Positions 21,147 to 32,605 of a stretch of 64,000 bases of DNA are shown one piece after another; positions within the stretch are counted from its first letter, which is position 1, and every line of letters starts with the position of its first letter. A model generated the notes under the pieces. The model did no database searches. It was not told the origin of the DNA and was given only the letters and a program-made list of their open reading frames with translations. A program made the position numbers and the translations under genes. The stretch comes from Phialophora verrucosa. Its lineage: Eukaryota > Ascomycota > Eurotiomycetes > Chaetothyriales > Herpotrichiellaceae. Where the stretch lies: contig MSED01000008.1 of assembly GCA_002099365.1 (NCBI GenBank), forward strand, positions 930,001 through 994,000, given 5' to 3'.

Positions 21147-21750
21147 ACGTTCTGGCCGATCACTCGCTGTATACAACAGTCCGCTCCTGACTGAGCCAAA
21201 CGACCAACTCTCGACACTCCTACCAAATGACTGATCGGACTCGATCACACATGCTATTACAGACAAATATTCAGCTTTGTGTGCATGGCAGGGTGCTTTG
21301 CGGGCGCATACTTACACACTCTGGTGGTGCTTGTTCAACAATAAGTTGACGGAGACCAAAGGGCTTTGGGCGTGCTAGCTTACACCGGCAATGATATGAC
21401 CTCGAACTGGATTTTGTTGAAACTGCCTTAAGCCATCAAATCGTGAGATCCACACGTGATGCTCCATGAATTCGCGTCACTTTCCCGTCCAGCAGAAGCG
21501 ACTGTATCTCATCAAACACGTTGCCCAACACCAAAGATGAAGCATTTCACATAATTGCCGGAGTCAGGCGGTGTAACGTGATTACTGGCTCCTCTGGAGC
21601 ACCCTGCATGCGAGCACCAATGTCGATTCCCATGGTGACGAGGAATTATTCATTGGCTACGGCCTCACACTGTGCCTAGACCAGCGGGAATTCGCTTATA
21701 TCTTGCCCTTCATAAGTTCGTGGTGGCCAGCAAGGGAGAGATCTCAGAAG
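21147..21750. other. Intergenic region, no gene seen
   Basis: About 600 bp between the lysine-rich protein and the dioxygenase, on the same strand. No motif or open frame of interest was recognised apart from 16 in-frame codons upstream of the preferred dioxygenase start. Confidence 0.45.
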
Positions 21751-22938
21751 ATGGGATCAATATCGGGGTCAGAGTCGAATGGCACGACTACCACAAGCAT
21801 CCCAATTATCGATCTCTCGCCCTTTACATCGCCGCCGTCATCATCAACACCCTCAGATGCAACCTCCCCCGCCCGCCTCAAGGCGGCGCAAGATCTTGTC
21901 CGTGCCTGTCGAGAGGTAGGTTTCGTGTACATCGAAAATCACGGCGTCCCGCAAGAGGAGCTCGACAAAGCATTCGCCATGTCCCGACAATTCTACGACT
22001 TGCCCACGGCGGAGAAGATGAAGGCACCGCATCCGCCGGGCTGGGCAGTGCACAGAGGCTATTCGTGGCCCGGGCTGGAGAAGGTCTCTGGGGCGCTCTC
22101 CGAGAGTGACAACGAAGAGTGGGCGAGGAAATTGAGAGAGGTGCAGGATTACAAGGTCTGTCCGTCTCTTTCCCGTGCTTTTGCGGCTCCTTTTAGTACA
22201 ATACACACCGCGGGGAAGGACCGTTCCCCTCAGGGCACTTCTGACTTGTTTCGCCTCGCGCAGGAGAGCTACGAGGTCGGCTCGGAAGACAACGCGGACC
22301 AGCCCAACGTGTGGCCGCCGGCCGACGTCCTGCCTTCGTGGCGCCCCTTCATGACCTCCTTCTACTGGACGTGCTTCGCGGCGGCCAAGCACATCCTCCG
22401 CGCGCTGGCCCTGGGCATCGGGCTCCCGGACGAGAATCACCTGCTGGCATACCATTCCGGCCACTACAACCAGCTCCGTCTGCTCCACTACCCGCCTTTG
22501 CCGGCCGAGGCGGTCGAAGGCGGCAAGTTCGCGCGTATGCCCGCCCACACGGACTGGAGTACGGTGACGATGCTGTTCCAGGACGACTGCGGCGGCTTGC
22601 AGGTCGAGTCGCCGACGCGGCCGGGCGAATTCGTCGACGTGGCGCCCCTTGCCGGCACGTGCGTGGTGAACGTCGGCGATCTGCTCGCGCGCTGGAGCAA
22701 CGACTATCTCAGGTCGACGTCGCATCGCGTGCAGTTGCCGCCGCGCCAGGACCGGTATACCGGGGACGAGAGGCTGACCCGGGCCAGGTATTCGATCCCG
22801 TACTTTGTCTCCACGGATCCCGATACCGTGATTGAGTGTTTCACCGGGGAGGGGAGGGGTGGCGGAGGGGAGAAGCCCAAGTACGAGCCCATTACGCAGC
22901 GCGAGTATGCGGCTATGAGGGCGAGGATGCAGTATTGA
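21751..22938 (+). CDS. 2-oxoglutarate/Fe(II)-dependent dioxygenase, isopenicillin-N-synthase-like
   Basis: Modelled as exons 21751-22155 and 22264-22938, 359 residues. The removed segment (22156-22263, 108 nt) starts GTCTGT, has CTGAC about 24 nt before its CAG end, and is a multiple of three without stop codons, so the unspliced frame also stays open; the proline- and serine-rich stretch it would add is foreign to the fold. The N-terminal domain begins IPIIDLSPF. The catalytic jelly roll shows the iron ligands H and D in PAHTDWSTVTML, the third ligand in TSHRVQLP, and the 2-oxoglutarate arginine in RARYSIPYF. These soluble enzymes hydroxylate, desaturate or cyclise small molecules, often in secondary metabolism. 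The start at 21751 was chosen over 21703 because it lies just before the conserved N-terminal motif. It converges on an adenylation-enzyme gene. Confidence 0.83.
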   Translation: MGSISGSESNGTTTTSIPIIDLSPFTSPPSSSTPSDATSPARLKAAQDLVRACREVGFVYIENHGVPQEELDKAFAMSRQFYDLPTAEKMKAPHPPGWAVHRGYSWPGLEKVSGALSESDNEEWARKLREVQDYKVCPSLSRAFAAPFSTIHTAGKDRSPQGTSDLFRLAQESYEVGSEDNADQPNVWPPADVLPSWRPFMTSFYWTCFAAAKHILRALALGIGLPDENHLLAYHSGHYNQLRLLHYPPLPAEAVEGGKFARMPAHTDWSTVTMLFQDDCGGLQVESPTRPGEFVDVAPLAGTCVVNVGDLLARWSNDYLRSTSHRVQLPPRQDRYTGDERLTRARYSIPYFVSTDPDTVIECFTGEGRGGGGEKPKYEPITQREYAAMRARMQY

Positions 22939-23105
22939 GAGCCCCCGACATGTGGAGATCGATATGCCACGTGGAGATGGCGCCGATAGACCTGAGTTAT
23001 CCAGTAAGGCGAGATGATCTACTCATAGAAGAGAGGTTGAAGCCAATTCTCTATTCATGCATGCACGCATGGCCGCTGACTGCCCCTGGCAACAGTACTT
23101 AGAGC

Positions 23106-25033
23106 TTACTGGACTCGAGACATCATGCGCGCCATCTCGTCGCCGTGCGCTCGGTAGACCTGGTCAATCTCAGCCCCATACAATTTTGCTGCCTCCCGAC
23201 GTCTGACATTGCCCTTGGCCGTCCTCGGTAGCGGCCTTCCCCTCGTGGCGAAAATGACATGTGTCTTTGCGATCTGTGCAGTCACTGGTGCCTCGAGATT
23301 GACCTCATCGATCAGAACATCGAGCTGGCTCCTCACCTTTGACTCGCCCCGCCCGTTCTCCATGTCCGCCAGCACTTCATCAGTCAGCTCAATCAGAAGA
23401 ATTGCCTGTTGATGGCCGTCTCCCCACATCACGACCCCTTGGATTGCATTGTGGGTTTGTTGAATTTTGGCCTCGATCCCGGCGGGATGGAATTTGATGC
23501 CATGACCAAACAAGATGAGATCATCTGCACGGCCTGCGAATTTCCACGTGTTCGGGCGGACTGGGTGTGGTGCGAAGAGATCGCCGGTGGCGTACTCGTC
23601 GAGGTCTGGAAACGTCTGGAAGATGGCCTGACGAGAAGCTGGTGCTGGATCCTTGCGGCGGACGAAGATCGGCTCGTAGAACGTCGAACGCGGTGCCTGC
23701 GGTGCAGGCTCGCCTTTCGCTGCTGCCAACAGTAGGTCGCTGCCACCGTCCACGGGGCGCCATTCTAAGCCCATATGACAGGCGTCGATGGACAAATACT
23801 CCCTGTATTCCGGGCCCATACCGAGATGGTAAAGAGCCCACATGCCACTCTCGGTGGCGCCGAAGAATTGGACAACCTTCGTGTGCGTGAGGTTTTCGAT
23901 CAGAGTCTTCGCTGCTCGAGGCGACAGCACGCCTGCAAGATCAAAATTAGCTGGGCCAGGTCGGGACAGCATGGCGGGGTTCCTCTGCGACAACACCTAC
24001 CGCCGCCATAGGTGATTGTGGATAAGTTCCCGAGCCTCGTCATGTCGTCCTGCGATAAAGCGTATTTCTCGAGCAACGCGGGCGAACAGAAGGTGCAGTC
24101 TCCTTTTCCATACTGAATGGCGTCCAGGAGGTCCGACGCGGTCATACTCCGATCTGCAGGTCCGAATACATATGTGCTCTTGCCAAAGACAGTGAGACAC
24201 ATCAAGATGACCGCGCTGATGACATGGAAGGGCGCGAATGGGACGATCAATCTGCCGGCACATTCGGCGATGGGGCTGATCCGGCGGAAGCCAGGACCGC
24301 CGCAGTCGCATTCTTCGGGCAGCTGGCAGAGCCAGTCATTTGCCGCTACCTGCGCATGGGTGATGCGTATGGGTTTCGGAAGGCCAGTCGTACCCGAACT
24401 GTGCAGGATCAAGAAAGTGTCGGCGGCGGCTTCTTCGAAAGTCTTCCGCATGGGATACGCTTCTACGGGAGCAGGATCCAGCAGTTCCTCCAGTTCGGGG
24501 CAGAGACCATGCTGCATGGCCGGCCGAGCATGTAGTATGTCCAACACGTCGACTCCCTTCGCAGACAGAAATGCCCCGCAGTCACATAGTTCAAGGAGGT
24601 TGAGATGTGCCGAGAGGCTGTTGACATGAGATGAAAATAGGATCTATGGGTGGTGACTGTTCATCAGTGGAGCTTCAGCCCTCGTGTTGTCATGGGATTG
24701 ACACGTCAACAGCAGTCAAGTCAATGGACGCACCTGATAGCTTGCCTTGGCGGCCGCCATGGACAGGATGTGATATCTCATGTCGGATTTGCCAATGTAG
24801 GCGGCTGGTTGGGAACGGGTTGACCGCCCGAGCATGGTTTCCAGGGACCATGCAGCGCGATTGATGGCATTTGCCAAAATGCGGAACGTGATATCTCTGT
24901 ATCCATCTGATAAGGTCGATGAGACGGGAATCGAGGCCCATACCCTGTCTGGGTCGTCCTTGGCAATCTCATCTATCGTGACTGGAAGAAGACGGCAGCC
25001 TGGAGCCGGCGTGGTGTGCGAGGCGGGAGCCAT
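23106..25033 (-). CDS. Stand-alone adenylation (AMP-binding) enzyme, NRPS-like without carrier domain
   Basis: Three exons: 25033-24734, 24643-24001 and 23932-23106, giving 589 residues. Introns are 24733-24644 (GTGCGT...TAG) and 24000-23933 (GTAGGT...CAG, branch CTAAT). The order matches the adenylation domain of fungal NRPS-like reductases: N-terminal DGYRDITFRILANAINRAAW, SSHVNSLSAHL, A3 LHSSGTTGLPKP, A5 QFFGATESG, A7 YATGDLF, A8 GRADDLILFGHGIKFHP and A10 PRTAKGNVRRREA with the catalytic lysine. It would activate a carboxylic acid as acyl-AMP. The frame stops about 30 residues after A10, and only 167 bp separate it from the convergent dioxygenase, so no carrier, reductase or thioesterase domain is encoded. 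It may act with a separate carrier, be a CoA ligase, or be a shortened NRPS-like gene. Confidence 0.82.
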
Positions 25034-26004
25034 GCTGTTTGTGATATTGTTGATTTCAACAGACAGGACTGGCAAGACACGTCACGAGAAAGAGGCAGGT
25101 CAAGGCCAAGGTCGGCAGGTCGACAGGTCTCGGAAGTCATGTAAGCAAGCATCCCTGGTGTCGATAGCCGTGAGCGATGAGGATTATCATCGGCGGCCTT
25201 GAAAACAGGCAGGAACATTGCCGTGGCCAGCTCACCCACGGCATGCCATAACAGCTCTCTTGTCAGCTTGTCCCCTACCCAGAAGATAGGATGTTCTGCA
25301 ACCCCGAGGAAAATGGATCCTGGATGGAGAGCACGAGATTGAGCTTATTGATCCTCGTGGTGTTCGGATGGCAGCTCCCCTTCCACCCCTTGTGCTTCGG
25401 ACCATCTGCCAGCGAGGAAGATCATTGAGAAAGGTACGACGTCCTCGTCCTTCCAACCACCTTCCACCCACCTTCTCCATGTGTTCGCTGCCAAGCCTCG
25501 TGTTCAGCATCGCAGGGACGAGGAGATATCTGGTGCTGTACAAAGGTGCCCTGCAGATATGCAGGTCATAACTGCTCGTGGTCGCTGCATCTCCGCCTAG
25601 ATGCAGGGAACCTTTGTCGGAATGGGCGCCCGAGGCTTCGCTAGAGCAAGCCGCAGCGCCTGGCTCTCCCCCCTCGCCCCCCGCCCCATCTCTCGATTTC
25701 CACATTCGTCTTTTGTGCGGGTGAAAAGGCATGGCCATGGGCTCGGGCCGTTGGAGCGACGACTGTGGTGTCAGGATGCCGGTATGGCGACAACGTCTGA
25801 TAAGATCTAGATGCAATTGGGCGCACCAGGTGCTGGGTGGCCAATTATACTTGACTATAGAAGGACTCGTAGTGAAATGCTTCACTTATATCAAGTGAAG
25901 TATCTGCAGTGGTAGGCGCAGGAAACTCTGCTCGTCGCTTAACGCTCGGCGGTTGCCTTGTTATTCTCAATCTGCTTTAGCGGTCGCTGCCGTGGAACGA
26001 CAAG
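25034..26004. other. Divergent intergenic region, no convincing gene
   Basis: About 970 bp. A 217-codon minus-strand frame (25885-25232) exists but its low-complexity, Arg/Gly/Ser-rich translation shows no domain; I reject it. A perfect 8-bp inverted repeat lies at 25880-25900. Confidence 0.45.
25880..25900. repeat. Short inverted repeat upstream of the Clr5 gene
   Basis: CTTCACTT, a 5-nt spacer, AAGTGAAG: perfect 8-bp arms about 105 bp upstream of the Clr5-protein start. It could be a dimeric regulator site or simply chance. Confidence 0.4.
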
Positions 26005-27644
26005 ATGCGGGATAAAACTCTCGACTTCGACCTCACTCCCGAGTCCGCACCTACCCCAGATTCTGTCGCTGATGAGCTGGATGCCCTGCGCCTGACGATC
26101 AACATGCAAGGACTAGAGATTGACAATGAAGCACGAGCGCAGTATCCTCAAGAAGAGCAAGACTGGGACAAGGTGAAAGATGTTATTACCCGCTTATACC
26201 AGGACGAGGGCATGACCCTGGTTGAACTGCAGCGCTACTTGCTCAAACACCACAATTTCAAAGCCACGTATGATTGTATGATCTGAAAACTGCATTCCTG
26301 CCAAGTCACTGATTGATCTCCAGTACCAAACAATGGAAATCGAGGATTACACGCTGGGGTCTCAGCAAAAATAACAGGCAACATGAGGCAGAGGCGATCT
26401 TACTCAAGAAACAGGCACGGAAAGCGCAAGGCAAGGAAACGAAGTTCTCCGTTCGCGGCCGCAACGTGGACATTGCGCGCATCCAGAGATACGCCAAACG
26501 CAAGAAGCTGGATTTGAACCGCATAGACTGCGCTTCCTCACCTATTGTCAGAGCCCTGCAAACGATCCGTTGGCAGACACCCTCGCCTCAGCCGGGCCTC
26601 CTCAACGATGCATCAAGGCACCCAATGCGGCTATTTGGCAGCATCGCTACGTTCGTGGATGGGACGCTGGGAGAAGGCCATCCCTTGGCGGCGCAGATCT
26701 GGAGAAACACCCCTTTCAATGCCGACAAAGCACGAGCGCCTTTCATGTCGTCGATTCATAATGCACAGCATTTTCAAGACCTGCAGCGCTACGACCTTGC
26801 ATTCTTGTTCTGGCGCCGCGCTTTCCGAGCCCTCGAAGGCGTGATTCAGACCTGGAACCGAGCGACAATTACGTACCTGTTGCGCCGCATGCGTGTTTTG
26901 GAATGGAAGGACAATGCGGACGTTCTGAGAAGCTTCCGAGCGTACGTCAACCAATATGCCGCGGTGGCATTTTCGAAACAGGACCCGCGCTTCACATTGA
27001 CCAAAGCGCTGGCAGAAACCAACACAACATCCCTGAACATCTCCAATTGCGTCCTTGATCAGCTTGCGATCCAAGGCGGCGAGTGGCAGGACTTGGCCTT
27101 CGAAGAACGTACTTTCGTTGATGCCTTGGAACTCGAACACGACGCCAATCTTCCTGTCGATGAATTTGTCGCGGGGATCGAAGAGGCAGACCGACGATTC
27201 GGCTACCACGATAGTCGGACATGCAGATGTGTTCTTGACCGTACCCGTGTTCTCTCCAAGCGTGGCTCCCACGATCGAGCCGAGCGGTTCGCCTTTGGGA
27301 TGCTCCAGCGCGCCAACGGGCTCTCAGATCTGGGCGCCAGACACTGCTACCGTTTCTATGGCTTCTTTTGGATGGCAGTGTCACAGTACGCATTGGGAAA
27401 ACATGATGAAGCCGAGTACAATGCCCTCGAGGCTTTGCGAAGCAACGAGGAGTTTGCAAAGATCGGCAACACCCGAGCTTCAGCGAGCGAGTATTTCTGG
27501 GAGTTGCTCGAGTTGCTGAAGAATCTGGCCGAACAGGATGGTAATGAACACAAGGAAGCTATCTGGAAAAGCAGGCTACAGGAGGTCGAGGACGAGGTGA
27601 TCGCCGAGGACAAGCAAGCGAATCCCTATTTCTATGGCAAGTAG
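26005..27644 (+). CDS. Clr5-domain protein
   Basis: Two exons, 26005-26267 and 26324-27644 (56-nt intron, GTATGA...CAG, branch CTGAT), giving 527 residues. The domain at about 50-105 matches the Clr5 fold seen at the start of many filamentous-fungal proteins: DWDKVKDVITRLYQDEGMTL, then LLKHHNFKAT across the splice junction into TKQWKSRITRWGLSKNN. The splice was chosen because it restores this motif with correct spacing. The family is named for the fission-yeast silencing protein Clr5 and is thought to bind DNA. The remaining 400 residues are helical, with pairs such as RYDLAFLFWRRAFRALEGVI and YGFFWMAVSQYALGKHDEAE that look TPR-like, typical of protein-protein scaffolds. The target is unknown. 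Confidence 0.78.
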
Positions 27645-28342
27645 CAATGTTAAGCGTCAGTGAGCCTCATACGAGTTACTACTCGTATTGAGATGTGGGA
27701 TTGAGAGGCCCGAGCTGACTCGTACGAGTACACGTGCTTGGGCACCTATTGGCACCAAATGGGCTCCCAACGGGAAATCGGGCGTCCCTAATTAGCGTTT
27801 ACGGGCTTCCCCGATGATGATGTCAGCCCCCTTGAGATTTCGGCGCTACTGTCGGGGTGACTAAATTCGCATCTCCACAACACAACGCATTCTCATTCAA
27901 ACCTCATCTCCCGGAGCATACGAGATACGGAGAAACAACATCTCGATTTTGTTGCTGTGCATTGCGTGGCGTTGGTGCTGCGAAGACTCCCAAGCACGAC
28001 CCCGCTGTGGCTTTCTTGGGTGCCTGAATGACCCGCTCTGGGCCTTTAATGCCATTCGGCGGGCGGTCAATCTCATCCATCGGCCCAGCCGTCCTTACAA
28101 GCTAGTAAGACCCTGATCGGAGCTCCGTGATGCCCCAGATTTGAGCGCTCCAGTGGTGGAAACCAAGCGGTGGCGGACATACTGAATACGCGTCTTGTAG
28201 ACTGCGAGGTTTCTCAGAGAGGGAAAGCTCAGATGACAGCCTCGACATCATAAAGCCGCTCACCAATCCTCTCGTTCCAGTCTTGCTTGCAGAGTTCGCG
28301 CCACCCGTTTTCCCAATCTTGCAAATTGTTCTCAGCCTTGCT
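27645..28342. other. Glucoamylase promoter region
   Basis: About 700 bp upstream of the glucoamylase. It contains ATACGAGT-TACT-ACTCGTAT (27669-27688) and the palindrome ACTCGTACGAGT (27718-27729), which share ACTCGTA. I saw no clear AmyR-type CGG-N8-CGG pair. Confidence 0.4.
27669..27729. repeat. Two palindromes sharing ACTCGTA
   Basis: An 8-bp inverted repeat with a 4-nt loop at 27669-27688 and a perfect 12-bp palindrome at 27718-27729. Both lie just after the Clr5 stop and about 615-675 bp before the glucoamylase ATG. Shared half-sites suggest one binding protein, or the first may be part of a 3' end signal. Confidence 0.45.
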
Positions 28343-30378
28343 ATGATGCTGCGGCTAACACCAGCGCTGCTGACTTCGAGCCTCCTGGCCCTGGGGGCAG
28401 CCTCACCGACCGTGTTGTCGAGTGTAGAGAGACGACAAAGTGCAGATGCTCTCTCTGCCTTCATCACGCAAGAGCAGGCCATCTCCATCCAAGGTGTTTT
28501 ATCAAACATTGGCGGCCTGAACTCCAGCTTGGTGAATGGCGCCAGTCCAGGTGCCGTCGTGGCGTCCCCCTCAACAGTCAATCCAGACTACTTCTACACC
28601 TGGACTCGAGATTCGGCCTTGACATATACCATGCTCATCGATGAGCTAATCTTCGGGAACCTGACATTGCGGAAGACCATTGAGGACTATACCGCTGCTC
28701 AAGCGGTCTTGCAGACGGTCACCAACCCATCTGGATCACTGTGGCCAGCAGGGGACGGGCTCGGAGAACCCAAGTTCTACACAAATCTGACCAGGTACGA
28801 CGGGACATGGGGCCGACCACAACGCGACGGACCGGCATTGAGAGCGATCGCCTTCATGACACTCGCGCCTGTGCTGTTCCACCTGAACGAAACAGACCAG
28901 TACAAACAGATTTACTGGCCTCTTGTTCTTAACGACTTGAGATATGTTGGCCAATACTGGAATCAGGTAAAGAATGAACCATCCTGTTGTCCGGGTCGCA
29001 CCCTCTAGGTCGAGCACTGAGCTGACAATCCACAATATATCTAGACCGGCTACGACTTGTGGGAAGAAGTCCACGGGTCGTCCTTCTTTACCATCGCGAA
29101 CCAGCATAAGGCCCTCGTCCAGGGTGCCCTCCTTGCCCAACAGCTCAACACCACCTGCGGGCCATGTGACCAAGCACCACAACTGCTTTGCTTCTTGCAA
29201 AACAACTTCTGGAATGCCTCAGGGGGTTACCTTACAGCCAACATCAATGCCAACCAAGTGGTGCGCAGTGGGATCAACTCGGATCCCATACTAGCCAGTA
29301 TCTCGGTCTTTGATGCAAACGCCACGTGCGATGCCGGAGGTAAGCAAAGGACAATGCACAGCCATTTTCAAATTTTGTTGTTGGGAGCCCTTTTACCTGA
29401 CAGACTCGTCTAGATTTTCAACCATGCAATTCCAAAGTGCTTGCAACACATAAAGCCCTCGTCGACAGTTTCAGGACCCTCTATCCAATAAACAACAACG
29501 CATCCGCCCCGGACGCCGTCCTGATCGGCAGATACCCCGAGGACACGTACTACGGGGGCAACCCCTGGCCGCTGTGCACGTTTGCCGCAGCAGAGGTGCT
29601 CTACGATGCCGTCCACCAGATCAACCGCACCGGGACATTGACCGTTGACAGCGACAGCCTCGCCTTCTTTCAGGACATTTCCCCGAACATCACGGCAGGA
29701 AACTACACTGGCACCGTACTCACCGGCATACTGGCCAACATGACGACATATGCAGATGGCTTTGTCTCGGCGGTGCAGCATTTCCTGCCCCCCAACGGCA
29801 GTATTTCGGAGCAGTTCAACCGCACGACCGGCGAATCTACCTCTGCGTCCAAATTGACGTGGTCTTTCGCTTCCTTCATCACCATGGCTCGCCGTCGAGC
29901 CGGACAGTATCCCAACTCATGGGGTGCGTGGCATCCACTGGCCAACACGAACTTGACTGCCGGGCAGTGTCGCGCGACTAGCTTCAACGCCACGGGAGCG
30001 TACACCCCGGCCCTCGCAGCTGGGGCTCCTAATATCACGAAGGACTGTTCCTCCGAGGTAATTTTCAGCGTCAATGCCTCCACGCAATTCGGACAGAACG
30101 TGTACATTCTCGGCAACGTCACAAAACTCGGCGGAGCGCTTAATGACGCGGACAAGATCATCTTGCCGCTCAATACGGGGAATATCACATCGGACTTCCC
30201 GCAGTGGTACGTGGATATCTGGCTCCGTGCCGGCCAGACAGTGGGATACCAGTATGTTTTGCAGGATGGGAGTGATTGGGTCTTTGAACAAGGACCTGTG
30301 AGGACAGTGAGGGTCCCTCAGTGCGGAAGCGGGAGGCCCGTTAGGACGAGCGATTCTTTCAGGTTTCCCTCTTCTTAG
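28343..30378 (+). CDS. Secreted glucoamylase, GH15 with CBM20
   Basis: Three exons, 28343-28966, 29045-29339 and 29414-30378 (introns 78 and 74 nt), giving 627 residues. Residues 1-20 are a signal peptide; a dibasic RR at 30-31 suggests Kex2 processing. The GH15 catalytic domain includes NPDYFYTWTRDSALTY, LWPAGDGLGEPK, WGRPQRDGPALRA and YDLWEEVHGSSFFT with the general acid glutamate near 215-216. It continues with GGNPWPLCTFAAAEVLYDA and, in the last third, ISEQFNRTTG where the general base lies. The C-terminal 105 residues form a CBM20 starch-binding domain (VIFSVNASTQFGQNVYILGN ... FPQWYVDIWLRAG). The enzyme releases glucose from starch ends outside the cell. The usual long Ser/Thr linker before CBM20 is nearly absent. 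Many N-glycosylation sites (NLT, NTT, NAS) are present. The ATG pair at 28343/28346 is chosen because it opens the signal peptide. Confidence 0.93.
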
Positions 30379-31522
30379 GCGGGAGAGCACGAGCATGATT
30401 GTGGCCATGTGGCCTCAAGGGAGAACGTAAAACGGCGAGATTCAGATGGACCTCTGCAACGGTCTGGCATAATTGGGGAGCCACATCGAAGGAGTCTTTA
30501 CGTGCCTGTACGTGAAGAGCTCTGAATATGCGAAAATGTAGTCATGATGCCCAGCATTGTCGATGCCTGATTTATCATGCATCCAGGGACAAGAGGTATG
30601 CTGGTGCGGTGAAGTAGCGACGCATCTAGACGGCCTGACAAACGGACCTGGGCTCAACAGGGAAATTGAAGAAGGATTTCCAAAGGGCAACGTGCCCAAC
30701 CATGATCATTCTAGATTAACTGTCGCCAACATGAAACATGAAGATGGAAAGAGTGTTCAGTGGCTGGGTAGTATCGGAGCACAGATTTTCAGGTCGATTG
30801 AAGACGCCTGAGGCGGGGCTGTTCAAGTGAAAGAAAGATGACATAAACCTGAGGAACCAAGATGCGCGCAATGGGGTCTTTCGTCTTTCATTCCCGATGC
30901 CGGTGTGGAAGCAGTGAGTTGAAACGAAGAGCACAAAGCAAAAGGTTTTGAGGTTGGTATTGGAAAGCCGCTAGCCCCTCAGTGCAAGTCGAACCTCACG
31001 TCGCTTGCTTGGTGGGCAGCAATCCCGATCCCCGGAGGATTTCTTTGTGGCAATTCAGCAAACCTGAGCCAAACGTCTCTGGATTCTTCCCCTCTCTATT
31101 GGGTGTTTGTGGTATGTAGCGCAGCGGTGAATGACTCAAGTGAAGTGCCGGGGGCAACATGCGATCGCTGTGCTGCCTTTGAGCGACTTTTAGAATTTAA
31201 TTCCGAACCACCAAGGCTCACTTCTCCTTCATCATCACCACCACCACAACTTCAAACCCTTAAATCTACCGCCTCAGCCAGCCCTCGTCCTATCCCCATC
31301 ATCCTCTCTACCGCGGCGCACTTCTCGTCCGGTTCGCTAGTCATCAACGAGATCCGTCCTGCATCGGTAACAAAGGTTCGTTTCCCGCTCGACCTGCTAA
31401 CTTTGCCTTTCTCATTTCCTGAAGTGCGACGCCCACTAACTCCGAGCGCGCTCTTTTCCAGCCTTAACGCCACTTCGATAACCCCTCGAAGACCCTCAAC
31501 AGCCACTTTCTCTCTCCCCAAA
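30379..31522. other. Intergenic region and SUMO leader
   Basis: About 1.1 kb. From 31200 the sequence is C/T/A-rich with CACCACCAC stretches, like a strong fungal promoter or leader. A probable leader intron ends at CTTTTCCAG near 31462, with CTAAC at about 31437 and a donor near 31375 (GTTCGT) or 31366 (GTAACA). A long open frame running through this area from 31103 is not a gene. Confidence 0.45.
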
Positions 31523-31905
31523 ATGTCAGACGCAGGCCAAGGCTCGCCGAACGGCGCAGGCGGTGACGCGGCACAAGCCGCAGCCGGGAACGAACATCTC
31601 AACATCAAGGTGACGGACGGCAACAACGAGGTGTTTTTCAAGATCAAGAAGAGCACAAAGCTGGAGAAACTCATGAAGGCGTTCTGCGAGAGGCAAGGCA
31701 AAGACCCGAAGACGGCCAGGTTTCTGTTCGAAGGCCAGAAAGTACAAATAGGCGACACGCCAGACTCGGTCAGTGATTTTCTTTTCTACACCTCGTCTAT
31801 GAGTCAGAGGGTGGCCCCGGCGATGCTGACAGACCCCAACAGCTCGAGATGCAGGATGGCGATTCTATCGAGGTCCATCAGGAACAGATTGGTGGTTCGG
31901 CCTGA
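31523..31905 (+). CDS. SMT3: SUMO (Smt3) ubiquitin-like modifier precursor
   Basis: Two exons, 31523-31768 and 31843-31905, separated by a 74-nt intron (GTCAGT...CAACAG), giving 102 residues. After a flexible Gly/Ala-rich N-terminus comes the ubiquitin-like fold: HLNIKVTDGNNEVFFKIKKS, then LEKLMKAFCERQGK, RFLFEGQKVQIGDTPDS, and after the splice LEMQDGDSIEVHQEQIGG. The mature C-terminal diglycine is at 99-100, followed by SA that the Ulp1-type protease would remove. SUMO is attached to lysines of nuclear proteins and acts in transcription, septin and DNA-repair control. Position of the intron before LEM and full length match fungal Smt3. It is convergent with the beta-tubulin gene, with 1.46 kb between the two stops. 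Confidence 0.95.
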
Positions 31906-31992
31906 CGAAATCGAGCACGGGGATGGCTTTTTGCTTTTTTTGTTTTTCCGGGGGAACTGCACGACGGTATGCTGGAGACCACAAGAGACCAT

Positions 31993-32025
31993 GACCGTGA
32001 CCGTGACCGTGACCGTGACCGTGAC
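31993..32025 (+). repeat. GACCGT hexanucleotide microsatellite
   Basis: Five perfect tandem GACCGT units plus GAC, preceded by a near-unit ACCATG, about 90 bp after the SUMO stop codon and so probably in its 3' UTR. Confidence 0.9.
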
Positions 32026-32605
32026 AGCAGCGGGTTGCGGGATCGGGATCGGGACGCAGAGACCGAGGGCCACATATGGTCGACACGAAGAGAATACCTT
32101 GTATCAGGACGACATGAAGGTGCTTCCCTCTTTTGAGAGCATTTTACACAAAGGCTTTTGTCTCGCGCGGAGAGAATACTGTATCAAAGGCGTCTATTGG
32201 GCGCGAATAGGTGGCATTAGCTCAAAGACTCGGCGTGACAACAGGATCTTGACTTCCCCGGCCCTCGCACTGGTTACCTACATACATGCCGTCGTCTCCT
32301 CTCGCATCATCGAATCTATTGCATACGTTCGGTTTGAAGCCGTATGTACAGCCCCTTCCCCAGCCCAACCCAGCGAAAGGACCCACCACTAGCGCGGGAC
32401 GAGGCTACTGTAGTTATCAGCAACGCCTGAACCTGCCGTCACCGTTCAAATCATTGTGAAATCCTACATAGGAGCGGACTCAGAACTGCCCAAGCAACGG
32501 CCGATAGCTCGCCAAAAGGAGCACGGCCCTTATTCTGGCTAGCCACTGCAGCTATTCTATTCCTCTTCTCCTCGTACGTCCCCTACCGAGAGTGCAGACA
32601 CAGCA

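Noticed and set aside
25232..25885. A 217-codon minus-strand frame
   Set aside because: Arg/Gly/Ser-rich without domain, no splice context, and in the promoter area of two divergent genes.
31103..32392. A 429-codon open frame running through the SUMO locus
   Set aside because: It spans the SUMO leader, first exon, intron and 3' UTR; only the spliced 102-residue SUMO reading is conserved, and the added parts are low-complexity.
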